From: Chitinibacter tainanensis DSM 15459
GTDB taxonomy: Bacteria > Pseudomonadota > Gammaproteobacteria > Burkholderiales > Chitinibacteraceae
NCBI RefSeq assembly: GCF_000429785.1
Contig: NZ_KE386952.1
Coordinates: forward strand, 334,917 to 398,916
DNA: 64,000 nucleotides
Direction: 5' to 3'
How positions within the stretch are numbered: the first letter of the stretch is position 1; the number at the start of each line of letters is the position of its first letter. Of this stretch, positions 17,710 to 26,526 are shown piece by piece. A program made the translations under genes and the position numbers. The notes below the pieces were generated by a model, which was not told the origin of the DNA, searched no databases, and was given only the letters and a program-made list of their open reading frames with translations.

Positions 17710-18534
17710 ATGCGCACTGTACTGACCCTTTCTTTGCTTTTGCTTGGCCACACCGCACTGGCCGAAACCCCGAATTCCGCCACCGAACAAGGCCTGCCCC
17801 GGCTGCAAAGCCTGTGGGAAGAAGCCAGCGATAGCCGCAACTGGCAAGCCGTGGCGGGGCTGGGCGTGGGCTACGCGCCCGAAATTATGGGCGGCGAAGT
17901 TTACAAAGCCACGGCGTTGCCGAGTTTTGATTTATCACACCGCTCGGGTTTCTTTGTGGGTAGCAGCAAAGGGCTGGGCTGGAGCTATGCCGCCAACCCC
18001 GACTGGCAAGCCGCGATTTTTATCGGCATGAGCCCGGGCCGCAAAGAAAAAACCAAGCTCACCGATAAGCAAACCTTTAAAGGCATGGGCGAAATCAAAG
18101 CCGCCGCGCAAGCCGGCCTATTGCTGAGCTACAGCCTGCAAGACCTCAACCTCTCGCTGCAAGCCACCACCGGGTTAGATAGCAAAAACCGCGGCCAGCA
18201 AATCACGCTGGGCGCCGATTACACCGTCTACAGCAGTGCGCAATTTGCGCTGATGATCAATGGCGCGCTCACCGCCAGCAGCAGCGATTATCAGCAACGC
18301 TGGTATGGCGTATCCGCCGCGCAAGCCCGAAAGAGCGGCTTTAAAGCCTATCAGGCCGGCAGCGGGCTCACGCAAGGTAGCGTTGGCCTCACCGCCATTG
18401 TGCCGCTCAGCAATAGCCTGCGCTGGGTGAATGCCGTGAGCTATAACCAGCTTTTAGGCGATGCCGCCGATAGCCCGCTGGTGAAAGAAAAAGGCAGCGC
18501 CGCCCTGATGTCCGCCCTGCAATACACCTGGTAA
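17710..18534 (+). CDS. MipA/OmpV family outer membrane protein
   Basis: 274 residues with signal peptide ending LAE. The remainder is a 10- to 12-strand beta-barrel with alternating hydrophobicity and the final aromatic strand AALMSALQYTW, which fits outer-membrane insertion. The family includes MipA (MltA-interacting scaffold) and OmpV. Start 17710 has AGGA upstream and begins the signal peptide; an upstream in-frame ATG at 17680 lacks both. It diverges from the two-component pair, which probably controls it; in Enterobacteria MipA-type genes are often regulated by such systems. Confidence 0.85.
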   Translation: MRTVLTLSLLLLGHTALAETPNSATEQGLPRLQSLWEEASDSRNWQAVAGLGVGYAPEIMGGEVYKATALPSFDLSHRSGFFVGSSKGLGWSYAANPDWQAAIFIGMSPGRKEKTKLTDKQTFKGMGEIKAAAQAGLLLSYSLQDLNLSLQATTGLDSKNRGQQITLGADYTVYSSAQFALMINGALTASSSDYQQRWYGVSAAQARKSGFKAYQAGSGLTQGSVGLTAIVPLSNSLRWVNAVSYNQLLGDAADSPLVKEKGSAALMSALQYTW

Positions 18535-18551
18535 ACCCCGCGGAGAACCCC

Positions 18552-18776
18552 ATGCCCTTCAGCATCCGCCACGCCCTGCGCCGGCTGCTTACCGCTCAGC
18601 CCCCCACCGCGGGGGCCGCGGCCCCCAGCCCCGCTCACCCTGCCAGCCCGGCCACTCCGACGGCATTCGAGCACCGCAGCCGCGCCTTTGAAATCGAGGC
18701 CCCCAACAGCGCGCCCCCACGCCGGCGCACGGCGGAATACCACGACGTGATACCGCCGATGAATTTGCAGGGTTAA
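18552..18776 (+). CDS. Small Pro/Ala-rich hypothetical protein
   Basis: 74 residues, rich in Pro and Ala, with an Arg-containing N-terminus and a Tyr/His-containing tail. The GGAG at 18542 lies seven bases before the ATG and the gene follows mipA by 17 bases, so it is probably in the same transcript. No homologue recognised; the composition is low in complexity, so it may be a chance frame. Confidence 0.45.
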   Translation: MPFSIRHALRRLLTAQPPTAGAAAPSPAHPASPATPTAFEHRSRAFEIEAPNSAPPRRRTAEYHDVIPPMNLQG

Positions 18777-18906
18777 GCCATAGGGAACTGGCGCAATCTA
18801 GCTCACAGCCTACCGCGCTACTTACAAAAACTAACCCTCGCCCCGCCGCCCGCCCACCATACTAAGCAGCGCACAGGCTAGGCCTGCATCGATGAGTGGG
18901 AGAAAG

Positions 18907-19368
18907 ATGGACGGGATAGGCGGGGTGATACTGGGTACTTTGCTGTACGGCACAGCCAAAGTGCTGGGCTATCGCTGGTGGTGTGGCGTAGGGCTGGCGT
19001 GGCTGCGGCCCGATCTCAGCCCCGAAGCCCTGCGCCGGCGCAGTTGGCAGCTGGGTATGACTCGGCTACTGATCGGCTTTGGGGTCGGCATCCCGGTGGC
19101 CGCGCTGCATGCCATGGTGCTCGAGCTAACTGGCGTGCAGGCGCTGGCTTATTTACTGGTGTATGTGCCGATCCGCTGGTTTGAATGGGGCCTGATCGTG
19201 CCGCTGATGCCCGCCGGCAAACTCAGCTGGGGGCAGCTCTGGCGCGGCCAACACCGCACCGAGCGCCGCTGGCGGCTCATTGGCATCGCCGTATCGTGCG
19301 TACTGGATGTGGTGTTTCTGCTCGGGGTGCTCAATGGTATTCGGGGCATGGGGCGGATATTTTGCTAG
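18907..19368 (+). CDS. Membrane protein, unknown
   Basis: About 153 residues. Hydrophobic segments at about 4-20, 55-78, 82-100 and 128-148, with a charged cytoplasmic loop (QHRTERRW) before the last helix. The ATG at 18907 is preferred over 18892 because GGGAG precedes it by four bases. No family recognised. Confidence 0.6.
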   Translation: MDGIGGVILGTLLYGTAKVLGYRWWCGVGLAWLRPDLSPEALRRRSWQLGMTRLLIGFGVGIPVAALHAMVLELTGVQALAYLLVYVPIRWFEWGLIVPLMPAGKLSWGQLWRGQHRTERRWRLIGIAVSCVLDVVFLLGVLNGIRGMGRIFC

Positions 19369-19401
19369 CCCGTAGATGCGGGTAGTGGCGGCGATATTCA
19401 C

Positions 19402-19450
19402 GGGTATAGTCGTGCAAGCATTATCCTTTAAAGCTTTGCTGGCTATACCG
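19402..19450. repeat. 49-nt palindromic repeat, copy 6
   Basis: GGGTATAGT...GGCTATACCG, 49 nt, after the membrane protein gene; an inner GCAAGC/GCTTTGC pair is visible. Confidence 0.75.
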
Positions 19451-19502
19451 CTGCATGTATATATCTTAAGCGGCTGCGCCGCAATGTTTTGATGCGCGTT
19501 CC

Positions 19503-19563
19503 GCCGCGCAGGCAGGTAGGGGGCTTTGCTTCTCCAAAGCCCCCTACACCCCAAAAGAGCCCC
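19503..19563 (+). repeat. Inverted-pair element, left copy
   Basis: Runs from GCCGCGCAGGC through the palindrome GGGGGCTTTG/CAAAGCCCCC to CACCCCAAAAGAGCCCC. The reverse complement of 19931-19992 has the same order: GCCGCGCAGGC, GGGGTATTTG/CAAATACCCC, CACCCCAAAGGCGACCCC. Weaker similarity (GGCAAGGCG and nearby) continues inward. Confidence 0.65.
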
Positions 19564-19720
19564 GATCGACGCGAAACCCCGCCCGTCCGGCAATTGGCAA
19601 GGCGCCGCAAAACTCGCTGCGCGCTACCGTCGCGCAGCTCAAACAGGTTGCGGCTTAAAACCTTGCCAATCACCTCCCGAACGGCGCGTCTCCACGGGCA
19701 ATCCGTGCTTACCGCGGCAG

Positions 19721-19769
19721 GGGTATATCTGCCAAAGCCAATTCAGAAATAATCTTCAGAGCAATACTA
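19721..19769. repeat. 49-nt palindromic repeat, copy 7 (diverged)
   Basis: GGGTATATC at the left; the right end is degraded to GCAATACTA. The internal GCCAAAGCCAATT matches other copies. Length is still 49. Confidence 0.55.
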
Positions 19770-19930
19770 AGGCAGGTATATACATAAATCGTCGCGCTGC
19801 ACGGTTTCCCCTGTCATCAAGCCGAGCGAGGAACAAGCGGCAAGGGAATTCGGCGGGCTCTGTTTTGTTAAAGCCCGCCGCCTTGCCGATTGTCCGCAGC
19901 GAGGGCATTTTGCGCAGCAAAACTTGATGA

Positions 19931-19992
19931 GGGGTCGCCTTTGGGGTGAAGGGGTATTTGGCGAAGCAAATACCCCTTCCCGCCTGCGCGGC
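19931..19992 (-). repeat. Inverted-pair element, right copy
   Basis: Reverse-complement counterpart of 19503-19563; includes the palindrome AAGGGGTATTTG/CAAATACCCCTT with a GCGAAG loop. Compensatory differences in the stem (GGGGCTTTG versus GGGGTATTTG) suggest the hairpin is conserved. Confidence 0.65.
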
Positions 19993-20149
19993 GCACAGCC
20001 GCCAATCCCGCTCAAACACAAAACCAACGTACGCCATGCCGTGGCCTTGGGTCAGCTTCGCTTTTCATCAACAAAGCTAACATTTTTCCAGCAAATAGCT
20101 GACGTTGATTTTTCAATTCGATAAGATATTGAAATCCGACGAACGGTAG

Positions 20150-20179
20150 GGCGTATTCGACGCGAAGCGGCAATACGCC
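20150..20179. repeat. Stem-loop GGCGTATT/AATACGCC
   Basis: Eight-base-pair outer stem with an inner CGACGCGAAGCGGC segment. Resembles common dispersed bacterial palindromes. About 100 bases before the ATPase gene. Confidence 0.5.
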
Positions 20180-20215
20180 ATTGAGTGATTCGATCAACAT
20201 CCGTGGTACACATGC

Positions 20216-20241
20216 GGTGTAATGCCTTCGGCGATTACACC
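20216..20241. repeat. Stem-loop GGTGTAAT/ATTACACC
   Basis: Stem GGTGTAAT(GCC/CGG) closed by CTTCGG-like loop, followed by CCTACGCCGTACC. Similar in design to the stem-loop 40 bases upstream; 37 bases before the ATPase start. Confidence 0.5.
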
Positions 20242-20278
20242 CTACGCCGTACCGAGGTGAGAATAAAAAGGACAGTCG

Positions 20279-21649
20279 ATGTTAACAGCTTTTAGCCTTA
20301 CCAACTTTAAGGCATTTCAGAATTTTCCTATGATTGATATTAAACCCCTTACTGTCATCATGGGGAAAAATAGCTGTGGAAAGTCATCACTCATTCATAG
20401 TTTACTACTTCTAAAGCAGACAATGGAGTCGAATGACAAGCTAAGTGCAGTCAATCTAGAAGGTCGGTTTCTCAAATACTCAAATCTTAATGAGCTAAGC
20501 TATAAAATTCCAAGAATTCAAACCGCATCGATTGGATACGAATTTAAAACGACAGAAGAAACAACAATAAAAATAGGAATTAGAAACAAAAAAATTAACG
20601 ACCACTACATTCCTCAAGTTTCAGAATGGCGAGTAAATGATATCGAAGGCAACGAAATTTTAGACGCACTAAAAAGGAAAAGCATAATAACCATGCTTTC
20701 CGACAATGAATTTTTCGAAAGATTTCTATCAAAAAAGACATCATTGAAAATAGATTTTCGCAATTTCATACCAGAGACATTAATTTTAGAAAATTTTGAT
20801 GACGAAGAAAATCTTAGCTCACGCTTTAGCATTCCATTCACCACATTTGAAAGAATCCGCCCAACCATCAATGAATTCACATCAACAATTGATAATATAA
20901 AGTATCTAAGTCCTGTTCGCGCAAGCCCACAAAGGGCATACATTCATTACACCGAAACATCACACGACGTTAATGAAGATGGATTCAATGCTGCCCATTA
21001 CTTTTGGGTTCACAAAGATAGAAAAGTAAAATGGAAAGGCCAAGAAATCACCTTAGTTGAAGCAGCAAATAAGTGTCTAGCATGCGTCGGACTGACACAA
21101 AAAATCCAGCCAGTAAAATCAGGCAAACTGATTTATCAAATCAAAGTCAGCCTTGATGAAAAGAAAAGTGTAACAATTGCTGATGTTGGATTTGGTTACT
21201 CTCAAGTGATACCAACAATACTTACTGGCCTAACAAGCAATAAGGATAACTTAGTGCTAATCGAACAGCCAGAGATTCATCTTCACCCATCAAGCTGCGC
21301 CAATTTAGCAGACCTCTTCTTAGGATTAATCGAAGACAAAAGGCGTTTCATCATTGAATCGCATAGCCAAGATTTTATTAATCGATTACAACTTAGAGTC
21401 ATAGAAAATCCAACACTCGCAGAGAAAATTAACATTATCTTCATTGACAAGGACGACAACGGAAACCCAAAGGCAAATCAATTTACAATTGACAAAAATG
21501 GTAACTTTCCGGACTTCCCACCAGGATTTTTAGACGAGTCCGAAAATGGAGCAGTGAGCATACTAAAGGCACGCTCTGAATCAAGAAGAAAAAACAAATC
21601 ATTGATAGAAAGCGAAGTACAAGAAGAAAACAACAATCGCCGAGATTGA
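20279..21649 (+). CDS. AAA-family (ABC/SMC-like) ATPase with DUF3696 C-terminus
   Basis: 456 residues. Walker A is GKNSCGKSS (about 29-37). The ABC signature region is DVGFGYSQVIPT, Walker B LVLIEQPEIHLHP (about 324-336), and the H-loop IIESHSQDF (about 357-365). The C-terminal block TIDKNGNFPDFPPGF is the DUF3696 pattern. The fold is an overcoming-lysogenization/RecF-like ATPase without a TOPRIM nuclease domain. AAGGA precedes the ATG. The next gene starts one base after this stop. The coding sequence is far richer in A and T than the genes on both sides, so it was probably acquired. Such ATPases are usually sensor subunits of defence systems. Confidence 0.85.
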   Translation: MLTAFSLTNFKAFQNFPMIDIKPLTVIMGKNSCGKSSLIHSLLLLKQTMESNDKLSAVNLEGRFLKYSNLNELSYKIPRIQTASIGYEFKTTEETTIKIGIRNKKINDHYIPQVSEWRVNDIEGNEILDALKRKSIITMLSDNEFFERFLSKKTSLKIDFRNFIPETLILENFDDEENLSSRFSIPFTTFERIRPTINEFTSTIDNIKYLSPVRASPQRAYIHYTETSHDVNEDGFNAAHYFWVHKDRKVKWKGQEITLVEAANKCLACVGLTQKIQPVKSGKLIYQIKVSLDEKKSVTIADVGFGYSQVIPTILTGLTSNKDNLVLIEQPEIHLHPSSCANLADLFLGLIEDKRRFIIESHSQDFINRLQLRVIENPTLAEKINIIFIDKDDNGNPKANQFTIDKNGNFPDFPPGFLDESENGAVSILKARSESRRKNKSLIESEVQEENNNRRD

Positions 21650-21650
21650 A

Positions 21651-22382
21651 ATGACGACAATAACAATCTGCCCAAAAGAATTAAATCCATTCCCAGTGCC
21701 AACAAATGATGCGGATTTAGATCTCTACGATGATCATATCGCAGACCTTGCTGCATTTATCTCCGACTGCCCAAGAAATAATATTAATCTAGTGCACTCA
21801 AAAGATATTATTGATCATTTATTGCAAACGGCACCATGGAATGGCACGATCAATCCAGAATATAGAATCTACCTAAGTCAATGGCGGAGAGCAATTATTG
21901 GACCACTTTCTAAAGCTCAGTCAATGGCTACACAAGCATCGAATGCAAGCATTCCATGCACAGAGTTAACGGACCCAACAATAAATCCGCTCTTCAACGA
22001 GCTATTAACTAGCTTAATCCAAAATAGTCAAGTTAGATATGGAAAAAACCATTTCGGAGTATACGCTAAAAACCCTTGTAGTAAGGCAGCAAAATGCAAC
22101 AATGGAATCATAATTTCTAGCAATAAGATGCTCAAGACTGTCAAGCACCCTATGTATCTGATATATCCTAAAACATTGCCATCGGAAGGCACACACCCAT
22201 TTACCCCCCCTTCGCATAACATAACACAGCCTCTAATGTGTAATCAGGATGGGTATATTTCTGGCAATAATAAATGCTGGCACTGGGATCTGTTTCATGA
22301 CGACCATTGGGATGTTCAATTAGTAAACCCGCATCAGAATGGTAAATACTTAAATGTAGATTGCGAAGGCAATGAACTTTAG
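21651..22382 (+). CDS. Putative effector with colicin E3-like C-terminal motif
   Basis: 243 residues, no signal peptide, no family recognised overall. The C-terminal segment (206-243) reads as W-x-W-D213-x2-H216-D-D-H-W-D221-V-Q ... G231-K-Y-L ... G240. The ribosomal RNase of colicin E3 has EWD-SQH-GELEVY ... GQHLG with catalytic Asp, His and Glu at the same spacing, so D213, H216 and D221 are candidate catalytic residues. A cluster of cysteines (CSKAAKC, C199-area, C209) may bind metal. It shares the AT-rich composition of the ATPase gene and starts one base after its stop. A nuclease effector is a hypothesis from motif spacing only. Confidence 0.6.
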   Translation: MTTITICPKELNPFPVPTNDADLDLYDDHIADLAAFISDCPRNNINLVHSKDIIDHLLQTAPWNGTINPEYRIYLSQWRRAIIGPLSKAQSMATQASNASIPCTELTDPTINPLFNELLTSLIQNSQVRYGKNHFGVYAKNPCSKAAKCNNGIIISSNKMLKTVKHPMYLIYPKTLPSEGTHPFTPPSHNITQPLMCNQDGYISGNNKCWHWDLFHDDHWDVQLVNPHQNGKYLNVDCEGNEL

Positions 22383-22471
22383 CGCACTTAGCAAATCAAT
22401 ATATTAAATCCATCTAAAATCCAGAAACTATTGAGAGTAATTACTAAAATCTGTGTTTCCGTCACCTCAAC

Positions 22472-22499
22472 AAAAAGCCCCGCATCCGCGGGGCTTTTT
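22472..22499. terminator. Bidirectional intrinsic terminator
   Basis: AAAAAGCCCCGC, ATCC loop, GCGGGGCTTTTT. T-runs are present in both directions, so it can end both the island operon and the convergent metH. Confidence 0.85.
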
Positions 22500-22502
22500 C
22501 AT

Positions 22503-22551
22503 GGGTATCACTACCCAACCATCATCCAGCAAGGCATCAGGCCACATACCC
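22503..22551. repeat. Possible 49-nt repeat, copy 8 (doubtful)
   Basis: GGGTATCAC to CACATACCC is 49 nt, but the centre does not match other copies, and the GGGTAT on the minus strand encodes the conserved Gly-Tyr near the MetH C-terminus. It may be coincidental. Confidence 0.3.
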
Positions 22552-25500
22552 CAAGTTCGGCGCCAAATCGCGCTCGGCTTGCGCGACCGACACCCCACGC
22601 CGCTGGGCATAATCCTCCACCTGATCTTTGGTGATTTTGCCCACACCAAAGTAGCGCGACTCTGGGTGCGCGAGGTAGAAGCCGCTGACCGCCGCGGTTG
22701 GCAGCATCGCGTAGCCTTCGGTGAGGGTCATGCCGATGTTCGGCGCGTTCAGCAGTTTGAATAGCTCCACCTTGCTGGTGTGATCCGGGCAGGCTGGGTA
22801 GCCGGGGGCGGGGCGGATGCCGGTGTATTTTTCGTCGATCAGCGCTTCGTTATCCAGCTGCTCATCGGCGGCGTAGCCCCACAGCTCGGTGCGCACGCGG
22901 GCGTGCATGTGCTCGGCGAAGGCTTCGGCGAGGCGGTCGGCCAGCGATTTGAGCAAGATGGCGCTGTAGTCGTCGTTGGCGTCTTCAAAGCGTTTGACGT
23001 GCTCATCAATGCCAATGCCGGCGGTGACGGCAAAGGCGCCAATATAATCAGTCAAGCCGGTTTCTTTCGGCGCGACAAAGTCGGCCAGACACCAGTTGGG
23101 CTTCACATCGGCCGCGTTGCGCTCGTCGGTTTTGGCCTTCGGCAATTGCTGGCGCAGGTTATGCCACAGCATCGCGGTTTCGCCGGTGGCTGGGTCGCGG
23201 ATTTCGATGTCGTCGTGGTTGACCGCATTGGCGGGGAAGAAGCCGATCACGCCAGCGGCAGACAGCCATTTTTCTTCGACGATTTGTTTCAGCATTTTTT
23301 GCGCGTCTTCAAACAGCGGGCGCGCGGCTTCGCCGACGACTTCGTCGTTCAAAATCGCTGGATAGCGGCCATACAGCTCCCAGCTCTGGAAGAACGGCGT
23401 CCAGTCGATATAGGGTACCAACTCGCTCAGATCATATTGGGTATATTCGCGTACGCCAGTAAAGCTAGGCGCTACCGGCGTATACGTCGCCCAATCTTGT
23501 TTGAATTTAAATTCGCGCGCTTCGGCTATGCTGATCAGCTTGGTGCGATCTTTGTTTTCAAACAGCTCGCGCGCTTTGGCGTATTCGGCTTTTACTTCGG
23601 CCACGAATGGCGCTTTCAGATCGTCCGACAGCAAGTTTGAGCACACGCCCACCGCGCGGCTGGCGTCGGCCACGTAAATCACTTGGCCGTTTTGGTAGTG
23701 CGGCTCGATCTTCACCGCGGTGTGGACTTTGGATGTCGTCGCGCCGCCGATCAGCAGCGGAATATCAAAGCCCTGGCGCTGCATTTCTTTGGCGACGTGC
23801 GCCATTTCTTCCAGCGATGGGGTAATCAGGCCGGAGAGGCCAATGATGTCGGCGCCGACTTCGCGCGCTTTATCCAAGATCGTTTGGCACGGCACCATCA
23901 CGCCCAGATCAAACACCTGATAGTTATTACAGCGCAGCACCACGCCAACGATGTTTTTACCGATGTCGTGCACGTCGCCCTTCACCGTGGCCATAATGAT
24001 CTTGCCCTTGGCCGGCGCGTCGGCCAGACCCATGGCGATTTTTTCGGCTTCGATAAATGGCTCGAGGTGGGCCACGGCGGCTTTCATCACGCGGGCGGAT
24101 TTCACCACCTGCGGCAGGAACATCTTGCCGGCACCAAATAAGTCGCCGACGACATTCATGCCGTTCATCAAGTGGCCTTCGATCACGTGGATCGGGCGCT
24201 CGACGCTTTGGCGCGCTTCTTCGGTGTCTTCCACGATGTAGGTGGTAATGCCTTTCACCAGCGAATGCGTGATCCGCTCTTGCAGCGGTAGCGTGCGCCA
24301 GCTTAAATCTTCACCCGATTTCTGCGCCGCGTCGCCACGGAATGATTCGGCCAGCGCGATCAGCGCGTCGGTGTCGGCCATTGGGTCGGCACCGTCCATC
24401 AGCACCACGCGCTCGATGGCGTTGCGCAGCTCCAGCGGCACTTCGTCGTAGTTTTCCAGCGCACCGGCGTTCACGATACCCATCGTCATGCCGCGCTGAA
24501 TCGCGTGGTAGAGGAATACGGCGTGGATCGCTTCGCGCACCTTGTTATTGCCGCGGAAAGAGAACGACACGTTCGACACACCGCCGCTGATTTTGGCGTG
24601 CGGCAGGTTTTGCTTAATCCAGCCAGTGGCCTCAATAAAGTCGAGGCCATAGCGGGCGTGCTCTTCAATACCAGTCGCCACGGCAAAGATGTTGGGGTCG
24701 AAAATAATGTCGGCCGGGTTAAAGCCGATTTCATCGACCAGGATGCGATGCGATTTTTCGCAAATCTCGACTTTACGCGCGTAGGTATCGGCCTGACCGA
24801 CTTCGTCAAAGGCCATCACGATCACGGCGGCGCCGTACATTTTCAGCAAGCGCGCGTGGTGTTTGAATTGCTCGACCCCTTCTTTCATCGAGATCGAGTT
24901 CACGATGCACTTGCCCTGCACGCATTTCAGGCCGGCTTCGATCACGTCCCATTTCGATGAGTCGATCATGATCGGCACGCGGCTGATGTCGGGCTCGGCG
25001 GCGATCAGATTCAGGAAGGTCACCATGGCCTGATGGGCGTCGAGCATGCCCTCATCCATATTGATGTCGATGATCTGCGCGCCGTTTTCCACCTGCTGGC
25101 GGGCGACCTCCAGCGCGGTCGGATAATCGCCAGCCAAAATCAGGCGAGCAAAGGCTTTCGAGCCTGTGACGTTGGTGCGCTCACCAACGTTCACAAATAG
25201 ATCGCTGTCGCCAATATTGAACGGTTCTAGGCCAGATAGGCGGCATTTAGGCTCGATCTCGGGTAGCTGGCGCGGTGGCAGGTCTTTTACGGCTTCGTAA
25301 ATCGCCTTGATATGCGCTGGCGTGGTGCCGCAACAGCCACCGATGATATTCACCAAGCCCGAGGCCGCCCATTCGCGCACTTGCGGCGCCATATCTTCAG
25401 GCAGCAAATCATAGCCAGTCGGCGCGAGCGGGTTCGGCAGACCGGCGTTGGCGTGTACCGACACATAGGTGTCAGAAATACGGCTCATTTCTTCGACATA

Positions 25501-26271
25501 CGGGCGCAGCAAATCGGGGCCAAGCGCGCAGTTCAGGCCGAACGACACCGCATCGGCGTGGTGCAGCGAGTTGTAGAACGCTTCGGTGGTCTGGCCAGTC
25601 AGCGTGCGGCCCGATTGATCGGTGATCGTGCCGGAAATCATGATCGGCAGCTCTTCTTGCTCGGGGCGATCGGCGAAGTATTTCTTAATCGCGAACACGG
25701 CGGCTTTGGCGTTCAGCGTGTCGAAAATCGTCTCGACCATCAAAATATCGGCGCCGCCTTTCACGAGGCCGTCGATGGATTCGAGGTAAGCCTCAACCAG
25801 CGCATCAAAGGTGACATTGCGGTAGCCGGGGTCGTTCACATCCGGGCTGATCGACGCCGTGCGGCTGGTGGGGCCAAGAATACCGGCACAGAAGCGCGGT
25901 TTGCTGGGGTCTTTGGCCGTTTGCGCCACGCACAGATCTTTCACCAATTTGGCCGCGGCGTGGTTGATCTCCCACACCAGGCCTTCCATCTCATAATCGG
26001 CCATCGCCATCGAAGTGGCGTTAAAGCTATTGGTTTCGATGATGTCGGCACCAGCATCAAGGTATTGCTGGTGGATTTCGCTGATGATCTGCGGCTGCGT
26101 AAGCACCAGCAAATCGTTATTGCCTTTGACATCGGTATGCCAATCGGCAAAGCGCTCGCCGCGATATTGGGCCTCGGTGAGCTTGTATTGCTGAATCATC
26201 GTCCCCATGCCGCCGTCGAGCATCAGTATTTTTTCGGCTAGCAGTTTTTTCAGGTGTTCGGCACGCGTCAT
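22537..26271 (-). CDS. metH: Cobalamin-dependent methionine synthase MetH
   Basis: 1244 residues, all four modules present. Homocysteine domain: [10 protein letters not shown] start and zinc cysteines in GLNCALG and GGCCGT. Pterin domain: [15 protein letters not shown]-like block (VNVGERTNV) and DINMDEGM. Cobalamin domain: DVHDIGKN with the axial histidine, and [11 protein letters not shown]. Activation domain: [13 protein letters not shown]. It transfers methyl from 5-methyltetrahydrofolate to homocysteine; the last module needs AdoMet and a reductase. The ATG at 26271 is used; a TTG four codons upstream is possible. The C-terminus ends APNLGYVA, shared with the possible repeat copy 8. No cobalamin riboswitch is recognisable upstream. 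Confidence 0.97.
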   Translation of the reverse strand: MTRAEHLKKLLAEKILMLDGGMGTMIQQYKLTEAQYRGERFADWHTDVKGNNDLLVLTQPQIISEIHQQYLDAGADIIETNSFNATSMAMADYEMEGLVWEINHAAAKLVKDLCVAQTAKDPSKPRFCAGILGPTSRTASISPDVNDPGYRNVTFDALVEAYLESIDGLVKGGADILMVETIFDTLNAKAAVFAIKKYFADRPEQEELPIMISGTITDQSGRTLTGQTTEAFYNSLHHADAVSFGLNCALGPDLLRPYVEEMSRISDTYVSVHANAGLPNPLAPTGYDLLPEDMAPQVREWAASGLVNIIGGCCGTTPAHIKAIYEAVKDLPPRQLPEIEPKCRLSGLEPFNIGDSDLFVNVGERTNVTGSKAFARLILAGDYPTALEVARQQVENGAQIIDINMDEGMLDAHQAMVTFLNLIAAEPDISRVPIMIDSSKWDVIEAGLKCVQGKCIVNSISMKEGVEQFKHHARLLKMYGAAVIVMAFDEVGQADTYARKVEICEKSHRILVDEIGFNPADIIFDPNIFAVATGIEEHARYGLDFIEATGWIKQNLPHAKISGGVSNVSFSFRGNNKVREAIHAVFLYHAIQRGMTMGIVNAGALENYDEVPLELRNAIERVVLMDGADPMADTDALIALAESFRGDAAQKSGEDLSWRTLPLQERITHSLVKGITTYIVEDTEEARQSVERPIHVIEGHLMNGMNVVGDLFGAGKMFLPQVVKSARVMKAAVAHLEPFIEAEKIAMGLADAPAKGKIIMATVKGDVHDIGKNIVGVVLRCNNYQVFDLGVMVPCQTILDKAREVGADIIGLSGLITPSLEEMAHVAKEMQRQGFDIPLLIGGATTSKVHTAVKIEPHYQNGQVIYVADASRAVGVCSNLLSDDLKAPFVAEVKAEYAKARELFENKDRTKLISIAEAREFKFKQDWATYTPVAPSFTGVREYTQYDLSELVPYIDWTPFFQSWELYGRYPAILNDEVVGEAARPLFEDAQKMLKQIVEEKWLSAAGVIGFFPANAVNHDDIEIRDPATGETAMLWHNLRQQLPKAKTDERNAADVKPNWCLADFVAPKETGLTDYIGAFAVTAGIGIDEHVKRFEDANDDYSAILLKSLADRLAEAFAEHMHARVRTELWGYAADEQLDNEALIDEKYTGIRPAPGYPACPDHTSKVELFKLLNAPNIGMTLTEGYAMLPTAAVSGFYLAHPESRYFGVGKITKDQVEDYAQRRGVSVAQAERDLAPNLGYVA

Positions 26272-26526
26272 GGGGCTTGTCAATCAGTAAAAAAATCAAT
26301 CGGCTAGTTTACCATGAGCACGGCCAAGCTGCGTAAGCTACGCCCCCTAGCGCCAGTGTGCCGGCCGCCGATCGGCACCCCACGCCGCAAGATGCGCCCA
26401 ACTGATTTACCACAAGGTCGCAGACAGAAAATTAGGAAACCATGAACCCCAAATGGTCCGGCCTGTCGTAGACTCACGCTTTTGTCATAAAGCTGACACA
26501 AAGCACAATAACAAGAGGAATCCACC

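Larger units (their letters stand above)
19369..20278. other. Repeat-rich intergenic region flanking the AT-rich island
   Basis: 910 bases without a supportable gene. It holds two 49-nt repeat copies, an inverted pair of a longer element (19503-19563 and 19931-19992) and two hairpins just before the ATPase gene. This clustering of repeats beside a foreign-looking gene pair is typical of an insertion junction. Confidence 0.6.

Noticed and set aside
19950-19980. Palindrome AAGGGGTATTTG/CAAATACCCCTT as a member of the 49-nt family
   Set aside because: It is only about 32 nt long with a GCGAAG loop, and belongs to the longer inverted element instead.
22503-22551. Fifteenth 49-nt repeat copy overlapping the metH 3' end
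   Set aside because: Both ends match and the length is 49, but the centre does not fit and GGGTAT on the minus strand codes for the conserved Gly-Tyr of MetH. Listed as doubtful only.
22780-23640. Long plus-strand open frames antisense to metH (also 25312-26241)
   Set aside because: High GC third positions of metH create open antisense frames; composition and lack of homology make them shadows.
26284-26526. Cobalamin riboswitch before metH
   Set aside because: The leader does not show the B12-box core or the required length; only a short GC-rich hairpin-like segment is seen.
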